A DNA stretch of 45,747 bases from an uncultured Sphingomonadales bacterium (GCA_937870585.1 CALMZE010000055.1:1-45747); one strand, 5' to 3'; positions 7,855-16,964 are shown, counted from the stretch's first letter. Numbers and translations: made by a program. Notes: a model not told the origin generated them from the letters alone.

Positions 7855-8942
7855 TATGCGTCTTTCCCGATTTCGCTGATCGGGACCATACGCACAGTTG
7901 GCAGGTCGGGCGTCACTTCGGGTTGCAGCCATCGGATGAGAAACATGCCTTGCGGGCGCGCTTCGGTATCCAGCCAGTTCGCGCAACCCGGATCCTCGCC
8001 CGCCAGCACGAGACGAAACCGCCCATCGGAGTCGGTCTTGATCGACTTGCCGGTCAACGAAATTTGACGATTATTATAGTCGAGCGAATTGTGGAAGCGG
8101 CTGTAGAGCATGATGTTCATGAAGCGTGCTGGTGCCATGCGGCCCTCGATCAACAGCGCTTGCCCTGACCGGAGATCCCACCCGCCGCTGTGATAATAGA
8201 TGCCCGGTTCGGTATAAACCGCGCCACCCTGCGCCTCGACCCAGACCCGGATTTGGTTCGATCCCTCGGTGGCAAGCCGAGCGCCGCCTGCAATCCGCTT
8301 GGAGGCTTCATCCAGCACCATCCCCATGCGATCAAGCCGACGCGCAAAGCGTGACGCCTCGATGAAGGGCGGCGTTGGCGCCTTATCCAGACGCACGATG
8401 CGGGTGTAGGCTTCGCCGGTGGGCGGCTCCTCGTAAAACTGCCTGACCCAAATCATGTTTGCGCCTTGCGGGAGCGGCATATGCAAACTTCCTTCCCCCG
8501 CAGGTGATTTGCCGAAGCTCACACTGAAGCTGCCATCTTCTTTAAGGTCCAAATCGTCTGACGTGACACGGGCAACAGTTCGCGCGACCAATCCAGCCCC
8601 CGAATAGACGTTGATCGAAAGGAACGCGGCACCAGGCGCCCGACCCTTGATGTGATAGCTGCCCTCGTCGCTGATTTCCCCAACCCAATAGAGAAAATCG
8701 GGATTGTCCATGTAGAATTTGTGACGCCAGAGGTTGAACGGATCGAGTTCCGGGTGCGCATCATCGACTTCCAGTCGGCCGATCTGGTTCGCAAGCGCGC
8801 GCGCAAGGGCTCGGAATCCATCAGCCCGCTCGTCCGCTGACAGGATGCGCGTGCCCGCATCCATGCGTTCGCCGGCCATGCGCAGGGCTTCGACCATTCT
8901 GCGCCATGAGTCTGCCGCGTCCACCGGTTGTTGGTTTGTCAC
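7854..8942 (-). CDS. DUF1214 domain-containing protein
   Basis: The 362-residue protein has no signal peptide. Its C-terminal half fits the DUF1214 beta-rich domain (SGGWDLRSGQALLIEGRMAP, MNIMLYSRFHNSLDYNNRQ, GMFLIRWLQPE). The N-terminal region (NPDFLYWVGEISDEGSYHIKG and following) is a companion beta domain common in actinobacterial and sphingomonad members. No enzymatic activity is established for the family. Members often sit next to genes for steroid, terpene or lipid metabolism, and here the next gene is a sulfotransferase joined by TAATG. Translation appears to start at a GTG (8942), with GGGAGAG six bases upstream. A dispersed 18-mer shared with position 39643 lies 35-52 bp upstream of this start. 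Confidence 0.82.
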   Translation of the reverse strand: MTNQQPVDAADSWRRMVEALRMAGERMDAGTRILSADERADGFRALARALANQIGRLEVDDAHPELDPFNLWRHKFYMDNPDFLYWVGEISDEGSYHIKGRAPGAAFLSINVYSGAGLVARTVARVTSDDLDLKEDGSFSVSFGKSPAGEGSLHMPLPQGANMIWVRQFYEEPPTGEAYTRIVRLDKAPTPPFIEASRFARRLDRMGMVLDEASKRIAGGARLATEGSNQIRVWVEAQGGAVYTEPGIYYHSGGWDLRSGQALLIEGRMAPARFMNIMLYSRFHNSLDYNNRQISLTGKSIKTDSDGRFRLVLAGEDPGCANWLDTEARPQGMFLIRWLQPEVTPDLPTVRMVPISEIGKDA

Positions 8943-8976
8943 TTTTCTCTCCCGCTGTGCATCAGCTGCGCCCTAT

Positions 8977-8994
8977 CATGAGCGGATTGATTCA
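8977..8994. repeat. Dispersed 18-nt repeat, copy 1
   Basis: CATGAGCGGATTGATTCA occurs here and again at 39643-39660, both times in intergenic DNA. This copy lies in the leader or promoter region of the DUF1214-sulfotransferase unit. An exact 18-base match is unlikely by chance in a 46-kb window. Confidence 0.6.
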
Positions 8995-9127
8995 TATCTT
9001 CGGCCTCTTGCTCAAGGGAGGCTGGGGACAAGGCATTTGCGAAGATGACCGGCCGCGACAGCCTTCTCAAAAACGCGACACTCGATCTAGCTTTAATCCC
9101 GAACAAAGCAGAAAATGGAGCCAATGA

Positions 9128-10510
9128 TCAAGGTGTCTTCACCCTGTCTTTCGTTGAAGCACCCGGCTGGTCCTTCGCCGGAAACACGTCAGAAGACAAT
9201 TTAAGTCGGATGCAGAAGTGGCCCATTCGCCACGGATCGGGTACAATATCTCCCCCATAATCCCGAGCAATGGATCTTGCGATAGAAAGGCCTAGACCAG
9301 AGCCCCCGCGGTCATCATCGGCGGCTTCGCCAATGTCGAATATTTTCTCGAAGTGATCGGGAGGCACGCCCGGCCCGTCGTCATTGATTGAAATGCAATC
9401 ACGACCCGCAATCACCATAACCTCCGACTTGGCCCATTTGCCTGCATTGTCGAGCAGGTTGTTCAGGATCTCGCAGAGATCGTCTGCGTCCATCGCAACT
9501 GAAAAATCGTCAGGAACCTTTGCCCCGAAGCGTTTGGACGGATAACAGCGCCGCATTGCGGCCAGCAATGCAGGCAACACATCTGCGAGGATGATCCGGG
9601 TTGCAACGCCGCTTCGCGTGCCGCCTGATCGGACCCTTGCCAGATGATAATCGATCTGACGCTGGATGCGTTCACTCTGCTCCAGCATCGTGTCAGCCGC
9701 CTCTGGCCTTGGGCCTTCCAGCATCCGCTCTGCCTCATCAATAATGACGGCGAGCGGCGTTCGAAGTGAGTGGGCGAGCGCGCCAGCCTGCACCCTCCCG
9801 CGCGCAACAATCTCGGTGTTTCGGGCGATATAGGAATTGAGATCAGCGACCAGAGGCTGCAGTTCGTCGGGATAATGGCCTTCAACGTGGATCGCCGACC
9901 CGTGCCGCAATCGTTCTATGGCGACCGAAAGCCTGCCGAACGGTCGGAACCCCAGCGTGATGATTGCGACCCCACTGGCCAGCAAGGCAAGCGCCAGCGA
10001 TGTCAGCCATTTGGTGAGTTCGCGCGTGAACTCCGTGATAATCCGTTGAAGGTGACGTTCGTCGGTGGCGATCACAAAGTGGACGGGCGCGCCGTTGGGA
10101 GCCTCGCGCACAAATCCATAGACGATAGCATGTCCGGTGGGGCCATTGGCGACACGGTGGAGAATCTTCGGCGAATGGGCGATGTCATAGTCGAGTGCAC
10201 CGCGGATCATAGACGGCGATTTCAACGCACCAAATCCGGGGCGCGTCACCTGCCAGTAAAAGCCCGACAAGGGCTCCGCATAGCGCGGATCGGACAAGGG
10301 TCGGGTGAGATGCGGCCGCCCTGTCCCATCCAGAACAGTCAAGGAACCAAGTTCCCGCACATGCACTTCCAGTTCTTCATGATACTGCATTTCGACGTGC
10401 AGGGTGAAGAGACGAACCGAACTGAACCAGATGGCACCAATCCCCAGCGACACCCAGAGCAAGATGGAGAGAAGAAAACGTCCGCGCAGTGAGTTGAAGG
10501 GCAGCATCAT
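9128..10510 (-). CDS. Two-component sensor histidine kinase (metal-efflux associated)
   Basis: This 460-residue membrane kinase has two transmembrane segments (about 12-33 and 166-188) enclosing a periplasmic sensor of about 130 residues. A HAMP-like linker leads to the H-box (ALAHSLRTPLAV, phospho-acceptor H247). The N-box (LNNLLDNAGKW), G1 (INDDGPGVP) and G2 (GGSGLGLSIARSIA) complete the ATPase. It resembles PhoQ/QseC-type kinases. Its ATG overlaps the response-regulator stop (ATGA), so the two are co-translated. The pair is divergent from an RND efflux operon with a shared operator candidate, so it probably senses the exported metal or toxic compound. The periplasmic domain has several His residues but no recognised metal site. 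Confidence 0.93.
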   Translation of the reverse strand: MMLPFNSLRGRFLLSILLWVSLGIGAIWFSSVRLFTLHVEMQYHEELEVHVRELGSLTVLDGTGRPHLTRPLSDPRYAEPLSGFYWQVTRPGFGALKSPSMIRGALDYDIAHSPKILHRVANGPTGHAIVYGFVREAPNGAPVHFVIATDERHLQRIITEFTRELTKWLTSLALALLASGVAIITLGFRPFGRLSVAIERLRHGSAIHVEGHYPDELQPLVADLNSYIARNTEIVARGRVQAGALAHSLRTPLAVIIDEAERMLEGPRPEAADTMLEQSERIQRQIDYHLARVRSGGTRSGVATRIILADVLPALLAAMRRCYPSKRFGAKVPDDFSVAMDADDLCEILNNLLDNAGKWAKSEVMVIAGRDCISINDDGPGVPPDHFEKIFDIGEAADDDRGGSGLGLSIARSIARDYGGDIVPDPWRMGHFCIRLKLSSDVFPAKDQPGASTKDRVKTP

Positions 10511-11163
10511 GACTCCAATCGGTAACCCAGTCCGCGCACGGTGCGGATGCGGTCGCGACCAATTTTGCGGCGCAGGCGGCTGACATGAGCTTCAACGGCA
10601 TTGCGGTCCCGCTCTGCCTCCAGCGCGTAGAGTTGTTCCAGAATGTCATCCTGCCCGATGATGTGTCCGGTACGACGCAGGAAGAGATGGAGCAGCGCAA
10701 ATTCCTTGCGGCTGAGATCCAGCGCGAGCCCATCCAGCGTCGCCGTCCGCGCGACAGGATCGAGCGTCAGATTGCCCGAAGTGAGATAAGTCCCTCCCTC
10801 GCTCCGTCCTCGCCGTGTCAAGGCATGAAGGCGCGCGAGCAACTCCTCAAACCGGACCGGCTTGACCACAAAATCATCAGCTCCGCTGTTCAATCCTTCC
10901 ACCTTGTCCCGCCAATTGCCGCGAGCCGTGAGGATCAGGATGGGCACTATTTCCCCTTGCGCGCGCCAGTGACGAAGCAGATCGAGCCCATCACCATCGG
11001 GCAGGCCGAGATCAAGGATGATCGCTGCGGTCAGCTTCAAATCCGGCCAGTCGCGCGCAGCGGCGACCGACTGCACCCAGTCAACGGCAAAGCCTGCTTT
11101 GTTCAGCCGCTCGGACAGGCGGCGGCCGAGTTCATCATCATCTTCAACCAACACGATGCGCAT
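10507..11163 (-). CDS. OmpR-family response regulator (metal-efflux associated)
   Basis: The 218-residue protein has a receiver domain (VEDDDELG acidic pocket; phospho-acceptor D51 in ILDLGLPDGDG; switch Thr in ILTARG; Lys in VVKPVRF). A C-terminal winged helix of the OmpR/PhoB type follows (LDLSRKEFALLHLF, VEAHVSRLRRKIG, IRTVRGLGYRLES). The ATG at 11163 is preferred over one 33 bp upstream because AGGAGGT lies just before it and because the protein then begins MRIVLVEDDD like its relatives. It lies upstream of and overlaps the kinase gene, and is divergent from the RND operon. The repeats at 11203-11239 are the expected binding site, so it likely controls both transcripts. Confidence 0.95.
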   Translation of the reverse strand: MRIVLVEDDDELGRRLSERLNKAGFAVDWVQSVAAARDWPDLKLTAAIILDLGLPDGDGLDLLRHWRAQGEIVPILILTARGNWRDKVEGLNSGADDFVVKPVRFEELLARLHALTRRGRSEGGTYLTSGNLTLDPVARTATLDGLALDLSRKEFALLHLFLRRTGHIIGQDDILEQLYALEAERDRNAVEAHVSRLRRKIGRDRIRTVRGLGYRLES

Positions 11164-11202
11164 CGATTTCGCACCTCCTGTTTCGCCTGATCGCACTATC
11201 GT

Positions 11203-11239
11203 CTGACATAGTGCTGACAGATTGTCAGGTTTCCGTCAG
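11203..11239. promoter_or_regulatory. Symmetrical four-half-site operator for the response regulator
   Basis: CTGAC at 11203-11207 and 11214-11218 is followed by its inverse GTCAG at 11224-11228 and 11235-11239. Each like pair is exactly 11 bp apart, and the whole array is a perfect mirror about position 11221. OmpR-family regulators bind tandem repeats one helical turn apart. This array offers such a tandem facing each divergent transcript. Confidence 0.75.
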
Positions 11240-11262
11240 TTTCGCCTGCAAAATGCCGGATC

Positions 11263-12366
11263 ATGGAACGTAAATTGATTTGGGGCGGTGTCGCGCTGCT
11301 GGCAACGGTCGCTATCGGCGGCATGGTGTTTTGGCCCGGCGGGAGTGAGCCTGTTGAGCAGGGTAACGCAGAAGCAAAACCCGGCACACTGTCCAACGAA
11401 CAGATCAGGCGCATGGGCGTGACGGTCGAAGCCGCCGTGCCCGCCTCTACAGCAGAACTCGGAACAGTACCGGGCACAGTGACACTTCCGCCCGAAGCGC
11501 GTGTTGCCGTCACGGCCCCTTTTGGCGGTTCAGTCTTGCGCCTGTTTGTGGTCAATGGCCAGGCTGTCGTGAAAGGCCAGCCACTGGCCATCGTCCGTTC
11601 GATCGAGCCCGTACAATATGGTGCGGCCTTGGCACGCGGACAGGCGCAGTTAGCAGTCGCGCAAGCGCAAGCGGCGCGCACCGGGCAGTTGGTGCGCGAA
11701 GGCATCGTTGCCGGGGCACGGGCCGATGAGGCACAGGCCGCCCTGCGTGAAGCGCAAGTCGTGGTGGCCGAAAATCGACGCATTCTTGCACAGACGGGTG
11801 CTGGGGCCGGCGGAGAGATGACGCTGCGTGCGCCGATCAGCGGGCGGTTGGCCGTTGTCAATGTTCAGACCGGCGGGCCGGTCGATGGTCTGACCGCGCC
11901 GTTCGTCGTCGAAAATACGGCCAACTTCATGGTTGATCTTCAAATCCCGGAACGGCTTGCGGGTGAGGTGTATCCGGGCATGATCATCACGCTGCCGGGA
12001 AGCGCGGGCCAGACGATCACCGGCAGCCTCATTTCGGTGGGCAGTTCGATAGATCCCGCCACACGCTCAGTGATGGCCAAGGCGCGGGTCGGGGCAGACC
12101 CGGTGCTGGTCAGCGGCAAATCTGTGATGGTGGTGCTGCAAGGCAAGAGCACATTTTCGGGCGTCAGCGTCCCGGCCAACGCCGTGACGCAAATGGGAGG
12201 GAAAGACGTCGCGTTCGTCGCCACGCGTACCGGCTTTGCTGTTCGGCCCGTGACGATTGCGGGACGGAGCGCAGACCGGATCACGCTGGCGACCGGGCTG
12301 AACGCTGGAGAGAAAGTGGCGACCTCTGGTCTCGCTGAACTCAAAGTTCTGCTGGGCGGCGAATAG
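11263..12366 (+). CDS. RND efflux periplasmic adaptor (CzcB/CusB-like)
   Basis: This 367-residue membrane-fusion protein is anchored by an N-terminal hydrophobic segment (residues 6-24). It has a lipoyl/barrel-sandwich half (VAVTAPFGGSVLRLFVVNGQ with KGQPLAIV), a coiled-coil hairpin (about 115-175, Ala/Gln/Glu rich), the second lipoyl half (LRAPISGRLAVVNVQTG) and beta-barrel and membrane-proximal domains to the end. It bridges the inner-membrane pump and the outer-membrane channel encoded next. It is first in a three-gene operon whose second gene starts two bases after this stop. No Met- or His-rich metal-binding N-terminus is visible, so the metal cannot be assigned. Confidence 0.93.
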   Translation: MERKLIWGGVALLATVAIGGMVFWPGGSEPVEQGNAEAKPGTLSNEQIRRMGVTVEAAVPASTAELGTVPGTVTLPPEARVAVTAPFGGSVLRLFVVNGQAVVKGQPLAIVRSIEPVQYGAALARGQAQLAVAQAQAARTGQLVREGIVAGARADEAQAALREAQVVVAENRRILAQTGAGAGGEMTLRAPISGRLAVVNVQTGGPVDGLTAPFVVENTANFMVDLQIPERLAGEVYPGMIITLPGSAGQTITGSLISVGSSIDPATRSVMAKARVGADPVLVSGKSVMVVLQGKSTFSGVSVPANAVTQMGGKDVAFVATRTGFAVRPVTIAGRSADRITLATGLNAGEKVATSGLAELKVLLGGE

Positions 12367-12368
12367 CC

Positions 12369-15300
12369 ATGCTGACCAAACTCGTTGAGAAGGCGCTAGC
12401 GGCCCGTTTTGCGGTTCTGGGTCTGGCGCTCGCACTGGCGGGCTGGGGCGCGTGGTCGTTCATCAACCTGCCGATCGACGCCTTTCCCGATATCAGCTCC
12501 ACGCAGGTAAAGATCATCCTCAAAGCCCCCGGCATGACGCCTGAAGAGGTAGAAAGCCGCGTCATTACGCCGATTGAGATGGAGATGCTGGGCATCCCCA
12601 ATCAGGCCAATCTCCGTTCTGTTGCCAAATATGCAATTGCGGACATTACCATAGACTTCAAGGACGGTACCGACATCTACTGGGCACGCAGCCAGGTGGC
12701 GGAGCGCCTGTCAAACGTCACAGGCGATCTTCCAGCGACCGTAGAGGGCGGCATGGCCCCCATCTCAACGCCGCTTTCTGACATGGTGATGTTCACTCTG
12801 GAAGGGCCGCAAAGCCTGTCTGCAAAGCGCCGCGTGCTGGACTGGACGATAAGGCCTGCACTCCGCACGGTCCCGGGCGTCGCAGATGTGAATGCTTTGG
12901 GAGGATTTGCGGAGACGTTCGAGGTCCAGCCCGATAGTGCCGCGCTTTCCGCGGCCGGATTGACGGTGGAGGATCTGCGCGACGCCATCGAGCGCAGCAA
13001 CCGCAATGACGGGGCCGGGCGGCTCAAAATCGGTGAAGAAGCCCTTATCGTTCGCGCGGTGGGTGCGATCCAGACCCTGGAAGACCTGTCTTCGGTTGTG
13101 GTCCGTGCGCAAAATGGCGCGGTGCTGCGCGTCGGCGATGTCGCCGCGGTCCGTATGGGCAGCCTGACGCGCTACGGGGCCGTTACAAAGAATGGTAAGG
13201 GTGAAGCGGTGCAGGGCCTCGTCATCGCCCTACGCGGTGCAGATGCGTCCAAGGTCGTCGCAGGCGTGAAGGCGCGACTGGAGGAGATCAAACCCGGTCT
13301 GCCCAAAGGCATGAGCGTGAGCATTTTCTACGACCGGTCTGACCTGATTAGCCGCGCTGTGGGCACCGTCGAAAAGGCGTTGCTTGAGGCGACGGTGCTG
13401 GTGGTTGTGCTGCTGCTCTTGTTCCTTGGCGATGTCCGCGCGTCGATCATAGTCGCATTGGCGCTGCCCATGGCTGCATTGCTCACCTTCATCTTCATGC
13501 GCGCCATTGGACTAACCGCAAACCTGATGAGTCTGGGTGGCCTCGCCATTGCAGTCGGCATCCTTGTTGATGGCGCGGTGGTCGTGGTTGAAAATGTCGT
13601 CGAGCGCCTTGCCGATGCAAAACACCGACGGATGGGCAAGCTTCATGCCATCTTCATCGCATCCTCCGAAGTCGCGGTGCCGGTCGCCTCAGGCCTATTC
13701 ATCATCGCACTTGTCTTCCTGCCGCTGCTGACGCTGGAGGGGCTGGAAGGAAAATTGTTCGCGCCCGTCGCACTCACAATCGTGCTGGCGCTGTTATCCG
13801 CGCTGCTCTTGTCACTCACGCTGGTGCCGGTGCTGGCCTATTTCGGGTTAAAGCAGCAGGACGGTCATCACGAGCCGTGGCTGATGCGCAAGGTGGGGCC
13901 AAGTCATGCCCGCGCGCTTGAATGGGCCTTTGCCAACCGGCGCACGGTCAGCCTGATTGCAGGCGGCGGCCTGCTGCTGGCGGGGGCTGCCTATGCCGTG
14001 ACGGGGAAGACCTTTCTGCCGACTATGGATGAGGGCGCGACGCTGGTTCAACTCGCCAAGCTGCCCAGCGTGAATATCGATCACAGCGTTGCAGGCGATT
14101 TGCGTGTGCAGAAGCTGATCCTCGAAAAAGTGCCTGAAGTGACGGACATTATCGCGCGTGTGGGCAGCGACGAACTGGGGCTGGATCCGATGAGCCTCAA
14201 CGAAACGGACAGCTTCTTCAAATTGAAGCCGCGTGAGGAATGGCGCGTGCAGGACAAGGACTGGCTGGTTGAGGAAATCCGCAAGACGCTGGAGGACATT
14301 CCCGGCATCGAACCCAGCTTCACCCAGCCGATTGAAATGCGGGTCTCCGAAATGTTGACCGGCGCGCGCGGCGATCTCGCCATTCGGCTGTTCGGTCCGG
14401 ATCTGGGGGAGCTGTCGCGTCTGGCGGGGCAAATCCAGAAGCGGCTGGAAGCGATTGAGGGCACCAGCGAGGCGATCACTGTGGCCAATGACAGCGTTGA
14501 CTATCTCCAGATCGACATTGACCGGGTGGCCGCTGGCCGCGCCGGGATGCCTGTCGACCTGTTGCAGGACATGATGCGCGCGCAGGTTGAAGGCGTCCGG
14601 GCGGGCGTTGTGACGCAGGGGATGCGTCGCGTGCCCGTGGTCATTCGCGGCACTGCTGGCGAAGGCATGGACCCGCAAAGCTTTGCCGACCAGCTTTACC
14701 GCAGTCCCTCTGGCCAATTGGTGAGGGTCAGCGATGTCGCTCGGGTCGAACGAACAGCCGGGCCGGTCAAGCTGGAACATGAAAACGGCTCCCGCTTCGC
14801 TTTGGTGCAGGCCTTCGTCTCGGGCCGTGATCTGGTGGGCTATGTCGAAGACGCCAAGGCAGATATCGGTGCTAACGTGAAGCTGCCACCGGGATACCGC
14901 ATCGTCTGGGGCGGCCAGTTTGAAAACCAGCAGCGCGCCTCCGCTAGGCTGATGATCGTGCTGCCTATGGCGGTGCTGCTGATTTTCATCGTGCTCTATC
15001 TCACGTTGCGGTCAGTGCGAGCGTCAGTCCTGATCCTCGTCAACATTCCGTTTGCGGCTGTGGGCGGAATGGTCGCGCTGGCGGTATCAGGGGAATATCT
15101 CTCCGTCCCGGCCTCTGTAGGCTTCATCGCCTTGCTGGGCATTGCTGTGCTCAACGGGCTCGTCATGGTCAGCTATTTCAGGCTGCTGCGCCAGCAAGGT
15201 CTGCCCTTGCATCAGGCGGTGCGCGAAGGCGCGGCCCGCCGCTTGCGCCCAGTGTTGATGACGGCGAGTATTGCCGCCTTCGGGTTGGTGCCCTTGCTCT

Positions 15301-15479
15301 TCGCCAGCGGACCGGGGTCTGAAATCCAGCGGCCGCTTGCGATCGTGGTCATCGGCGGGCTGGTGACGGCCACACTGCTTACGCTGATCCTCCTGCCCAT
15401 CCTCTATGAACGCTTTGGGGAGAACGCGGCAGAGCGTGACGCGGGCGATCTTGCGCATCCAGCGGGAGGCAACGCATGA
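12369..15479 (+). CDS. Heavy-metal-type RND efflux pump, inner-membrane subunit (CzcA/CusA family)
   Basis: This 1036-residue proton-driven antiporter has the RND plan: a first helix (about 13-32), a large periplasmic loop, a helix cluster (about 335-540), a second periplasmic loop and a final helix cluster (about 865-1020). HME-family signatures include FPDISSTQVKI, DFKDGTDIYWARSQV (about 95-110) and PIEMRVSEMLTGARGDLAIR. The proton-relay helix reads AIAVGILVDGAVVVVEN, with D401. CzcA-type pumps for Zn/Co/Cd usually have DFG where this has AVG, and CusA also has Ala there. However, the DGA and the ISG-like TGARGD loop are more CzcA-like. Metal specificity is therefore open. The gene follows the adaptor by two bases, and its end overlaps the TolC-type gene by ATGA. 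Confidence 0.95.
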   Translation: MLTKLVEKALAARFAVLGLALALAGWGAWSFINLPIDAFPDISSTQVKIILKAPGMTPEEVESRVITPIEMEMLGIPNQANLRSVAKYAIADITIDFKDGTDIYWARSQVAERLSNVTGDLPATVEGGMAPISTPLSDMVMFTLEGPQSLSAKRRVLDWTIRPALRTVPGVADVNALGGFAETFEVQPDSAALSAAGLTVEDLRDAIERSNRNDGAGRLKIGEEALIVRAVGAIQTLEDLSSVVVRAQNGAVLRVGDVAAVRMGSLTRYGAVTKNGKGEAVQGLVIALRGADASKVVAGVKARLEEIKPGLPKGMSVSIFYDRSDLISRAVGTVEKALLEATVLVVVLLLLFLGDVRASIIVALALPMAALLTFIFMRAIGLTANLMSLGGLAIAVGILVDGAVVVVENVVERLADAKHRRMGKLHAIFIASSEVAVPVASGLFIIALVFLPLLTLEGLEGKLFAPVALTIVLALLSALLLSLTLVPVLAYFGLKQQDGHHEPWLMRKVGPSHARALEWAFANRRTVSLIAGGGLLLAGAAYAVTGKTFLPTMDEGATLVQLAKLPSVNIDHSVAGDLRVQKLILEKVPEVTDIIARVGSDELGLDPMSLNETDSFFKLKPREEWRVQDKDWLVEEIRKTLEDIPGIEPSFTQPIEMRVSEMLTGARGDLAIRLFGPDLGELSRLAGQIQKRLEAIEGTSEAITVANDSVDYLQIDIDRVAAGRAGMPVDLLQDMMRAQVEGVRAGVVTQGMRRVPVVIRGTAGEGMDPQSFADQLYRSPSGQLVRVSDVARVERTAGPVKLEHENGSRFALVQAFVSGRDLVGYVEDAKADIGANVKLPPGYRIVWGGQFENQQRASARLMIVLPMAVLLIFIVLYLTLRSVRASVLILVNIPFAAVGGMVALAVSGEYLSVPASVGFIALLGIAVLNGLVMVSYFRLLRQQGLPLHQAVREGAARRLRPVLMTASIAAFGLVPLLFASGPGSEIQRPLAIVVIGGLVTATLLTLILLPILYERFGENAAERDAGDLAHPAGGNA

Positions 15480-16708
15480 TCCGGCTGTCCACTCTTGCGT
15501 TGCTAATGACACTTCCAGCATCGCTTTCTGCCCAATCCGCCTTGCCGCCCGAACCGGCGGTGCAAGAGGCGCTCAATACCCACCCTTCTGTGCAATCTGC
15601 TGAGGCACGGATAGACTCAGCGAAAGCAGAGGAGCGTCTGTTACGGGCAGGACCGCACGAATTGACGTTTTCCGGTAGCTATGTCCGCCGTTCGGTGGAC
15701 CGCGAAGGCAGTTATGACGAGTATGACGCCACGCTTTCACGGGCAATCCGCTTGCCCGGCAAGGCGCAATTGGATCGCAAGGCTGGGGCGCTTGGCATCA
15801 GTGCGGCAGAAAATCGAGCCGAAGATGCGCGGCACCAAGCGGCGGTGCTGCTGAATGATCTTTGGTGGGACTGGCTTGGTTCAAGCGCAGAGGCTGCTGT
15901 TGATGCCCAAGGCGTCGAAAATTACGAAGCTGCGCGCACAGCCATCCGCCGCCGGGTCCAACTGCGCGATGCCGCTCAGCTCGAGTCCGATCAGATAGAA
16001 GCCGCGCTTGGTGATGCGCGCGCGATGGCGGCCCAATCTCTTGGGCGGGCCAACCTCGCCCGTGCCAGGCTGGCTGCACGCTTCCCGGCACTCCCTCTTC
16101 CGGTGGCAGCTCCTGTGCCTGAAGCACCTGTGCTGCCGCCCGAGGGATTGGAAGTGATGGGCGAACAGGTGATCAGCCGCAGCCATGAAATTGGCGCGGC
16201 AAACGCTGAGGCGCAGCGTATCGCCAGCTTGGCAGAGCGTGCGCGACGCGATCGCTGGGCCGATCCGAGCGTTGGGGTCCGCCTTTTTTCTGAACGCAAC
16301 GGAGCAGAGCGCGGTGCCGGGCTGGTTCTCTCCATGCCCCTAGGCGGCAAGGCGCGGTCAGCCACCGCAAGCCGGGCATCTGCTGAAGCGCAGGCCGCCG
16401 CCGCTGAACTGGCGCTCGTGAAACTTGATGTGCGCGAAATGGCGGATGGCGATGTCGCACGCGCGCACGCCACCCATACTGCATGGCAGCGCAGCCGCGA
16501 GGCACTCGACGCGCAAATGGCGGCCCTCCAGAAGCTGCGTCGTGGGCAGCAATTGGGAGCGATCGACCTTGCGGACGTATTGCAGGGCGAGCGCCTGACC
16601 CACGCGGCTTTTCGCGCCGAAGCCCTTGCCCGTGCTGAAACCCATCGCGCCATCAACCGGCTGCGGATTGACAGTCACAATTTGTGGATCACAGCCGATG
16701 GGCATTGA
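15476..16708 (+). CDS. TolC-family outer-membrane channel of the RND efflux system (CzcC-like)
   Basis: This 410-residue protein has a signal peptide (MIRLSTLALLMTLPASLSAQ). It then shows the two internally repeated helical OEP domains of TolC/CzcC proteins, with long Ala/Glu/Arg-rich coiled-coil stretches (about 45-190 and 230-400) and short barrel strands near ELTFSGSYVRRSV and PSVGVRLFSER. It provides the outer-membrane exit duct for the pump encoded upstream, to which it is coupled by a four-base ATGA overlap. At 410 residues it is a normal CzcC length. It is probably the last gene of the operon, since the next gene is convergent. Confidence 0.92.
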   Translation: MIRLSTLALLMTLPASLSAQSALPPEPAVQEALNTHPSVQSAEARIDSAKAEERLLRAGPHELTFSGSYVRRSVDREGSYDEYDATLSRAIRLPGKAQLDRKAGALGISAAENRAEDARHQAAVLLNDLWWDWLGSSAEAAVDAQGVENYEAARTAIRRRVQLRDAAQLESDQIEAALGDARAMAAQSLGRANLARARLAARFPALPLPVAAPVPEAPVLPPEGLEVMGEQVISRSHEIGAANAEAQRIASLAERARRDRWADPSVGVRLFSERNGAERGAGLVLSMPLGGKARSATASRASAEAQAAAAELALVKLDVREMADGDVARAHATHTAWQRSREALDAQMAALQKLRRGQQLGAIDLADVLQGERLTHAAFRAEALARAETHRAINRLRIDSHNLWITADGH

Positions 16709-16964
16709 AGAACCTGTTCCGATTTCGTGAAGCCGGTCAATTGCCTGATGCGCAGGCGCTTACGCCTCCAGACAAGCCAGAATCGGCACCGTGATTGGGC
16801 GGCAATGTCTGCAAATGCAGCATCGCATCAAGCCTATCCCTTTGAGGGGCTCGAAACGGTAGAGAACAGCCCCCCTTGTTTGGGGAGACTGGCGGCCGTT
16901 CAGGGCACCTCGCGAATTCGGCTAACGGATTCAGGAATACTGCTTCTTCTCTCTGGGCATTTTC
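16709..16964. other. Intergenic stretch between convergent efflux and XrtA operons
   Basis: No convincing gene is seen. A weak hairpin AGGCG-CTTA-CGCCT lies at 16754-16767 without a T-run, and a short CCCC/GGGG inverted repeat lies near 16870-16885. Either may help end transcription of the convergent units, but neither is a strong terminator. Confidence 0.45.

Noticed and set aside
13848..14780. 310-codon open frame antisense to the RND pump gene
   Set aside because: It lies fully within the pump gene on the other strand, with His/Gln/Arg-rich shadow composition and no ribosome site.
16754..16767. AGGCG-CTTA-CGCCT hairpin as terminator of the efflux operon
   Set aside because: A stem of five pairs without a T-run is too weak to call.
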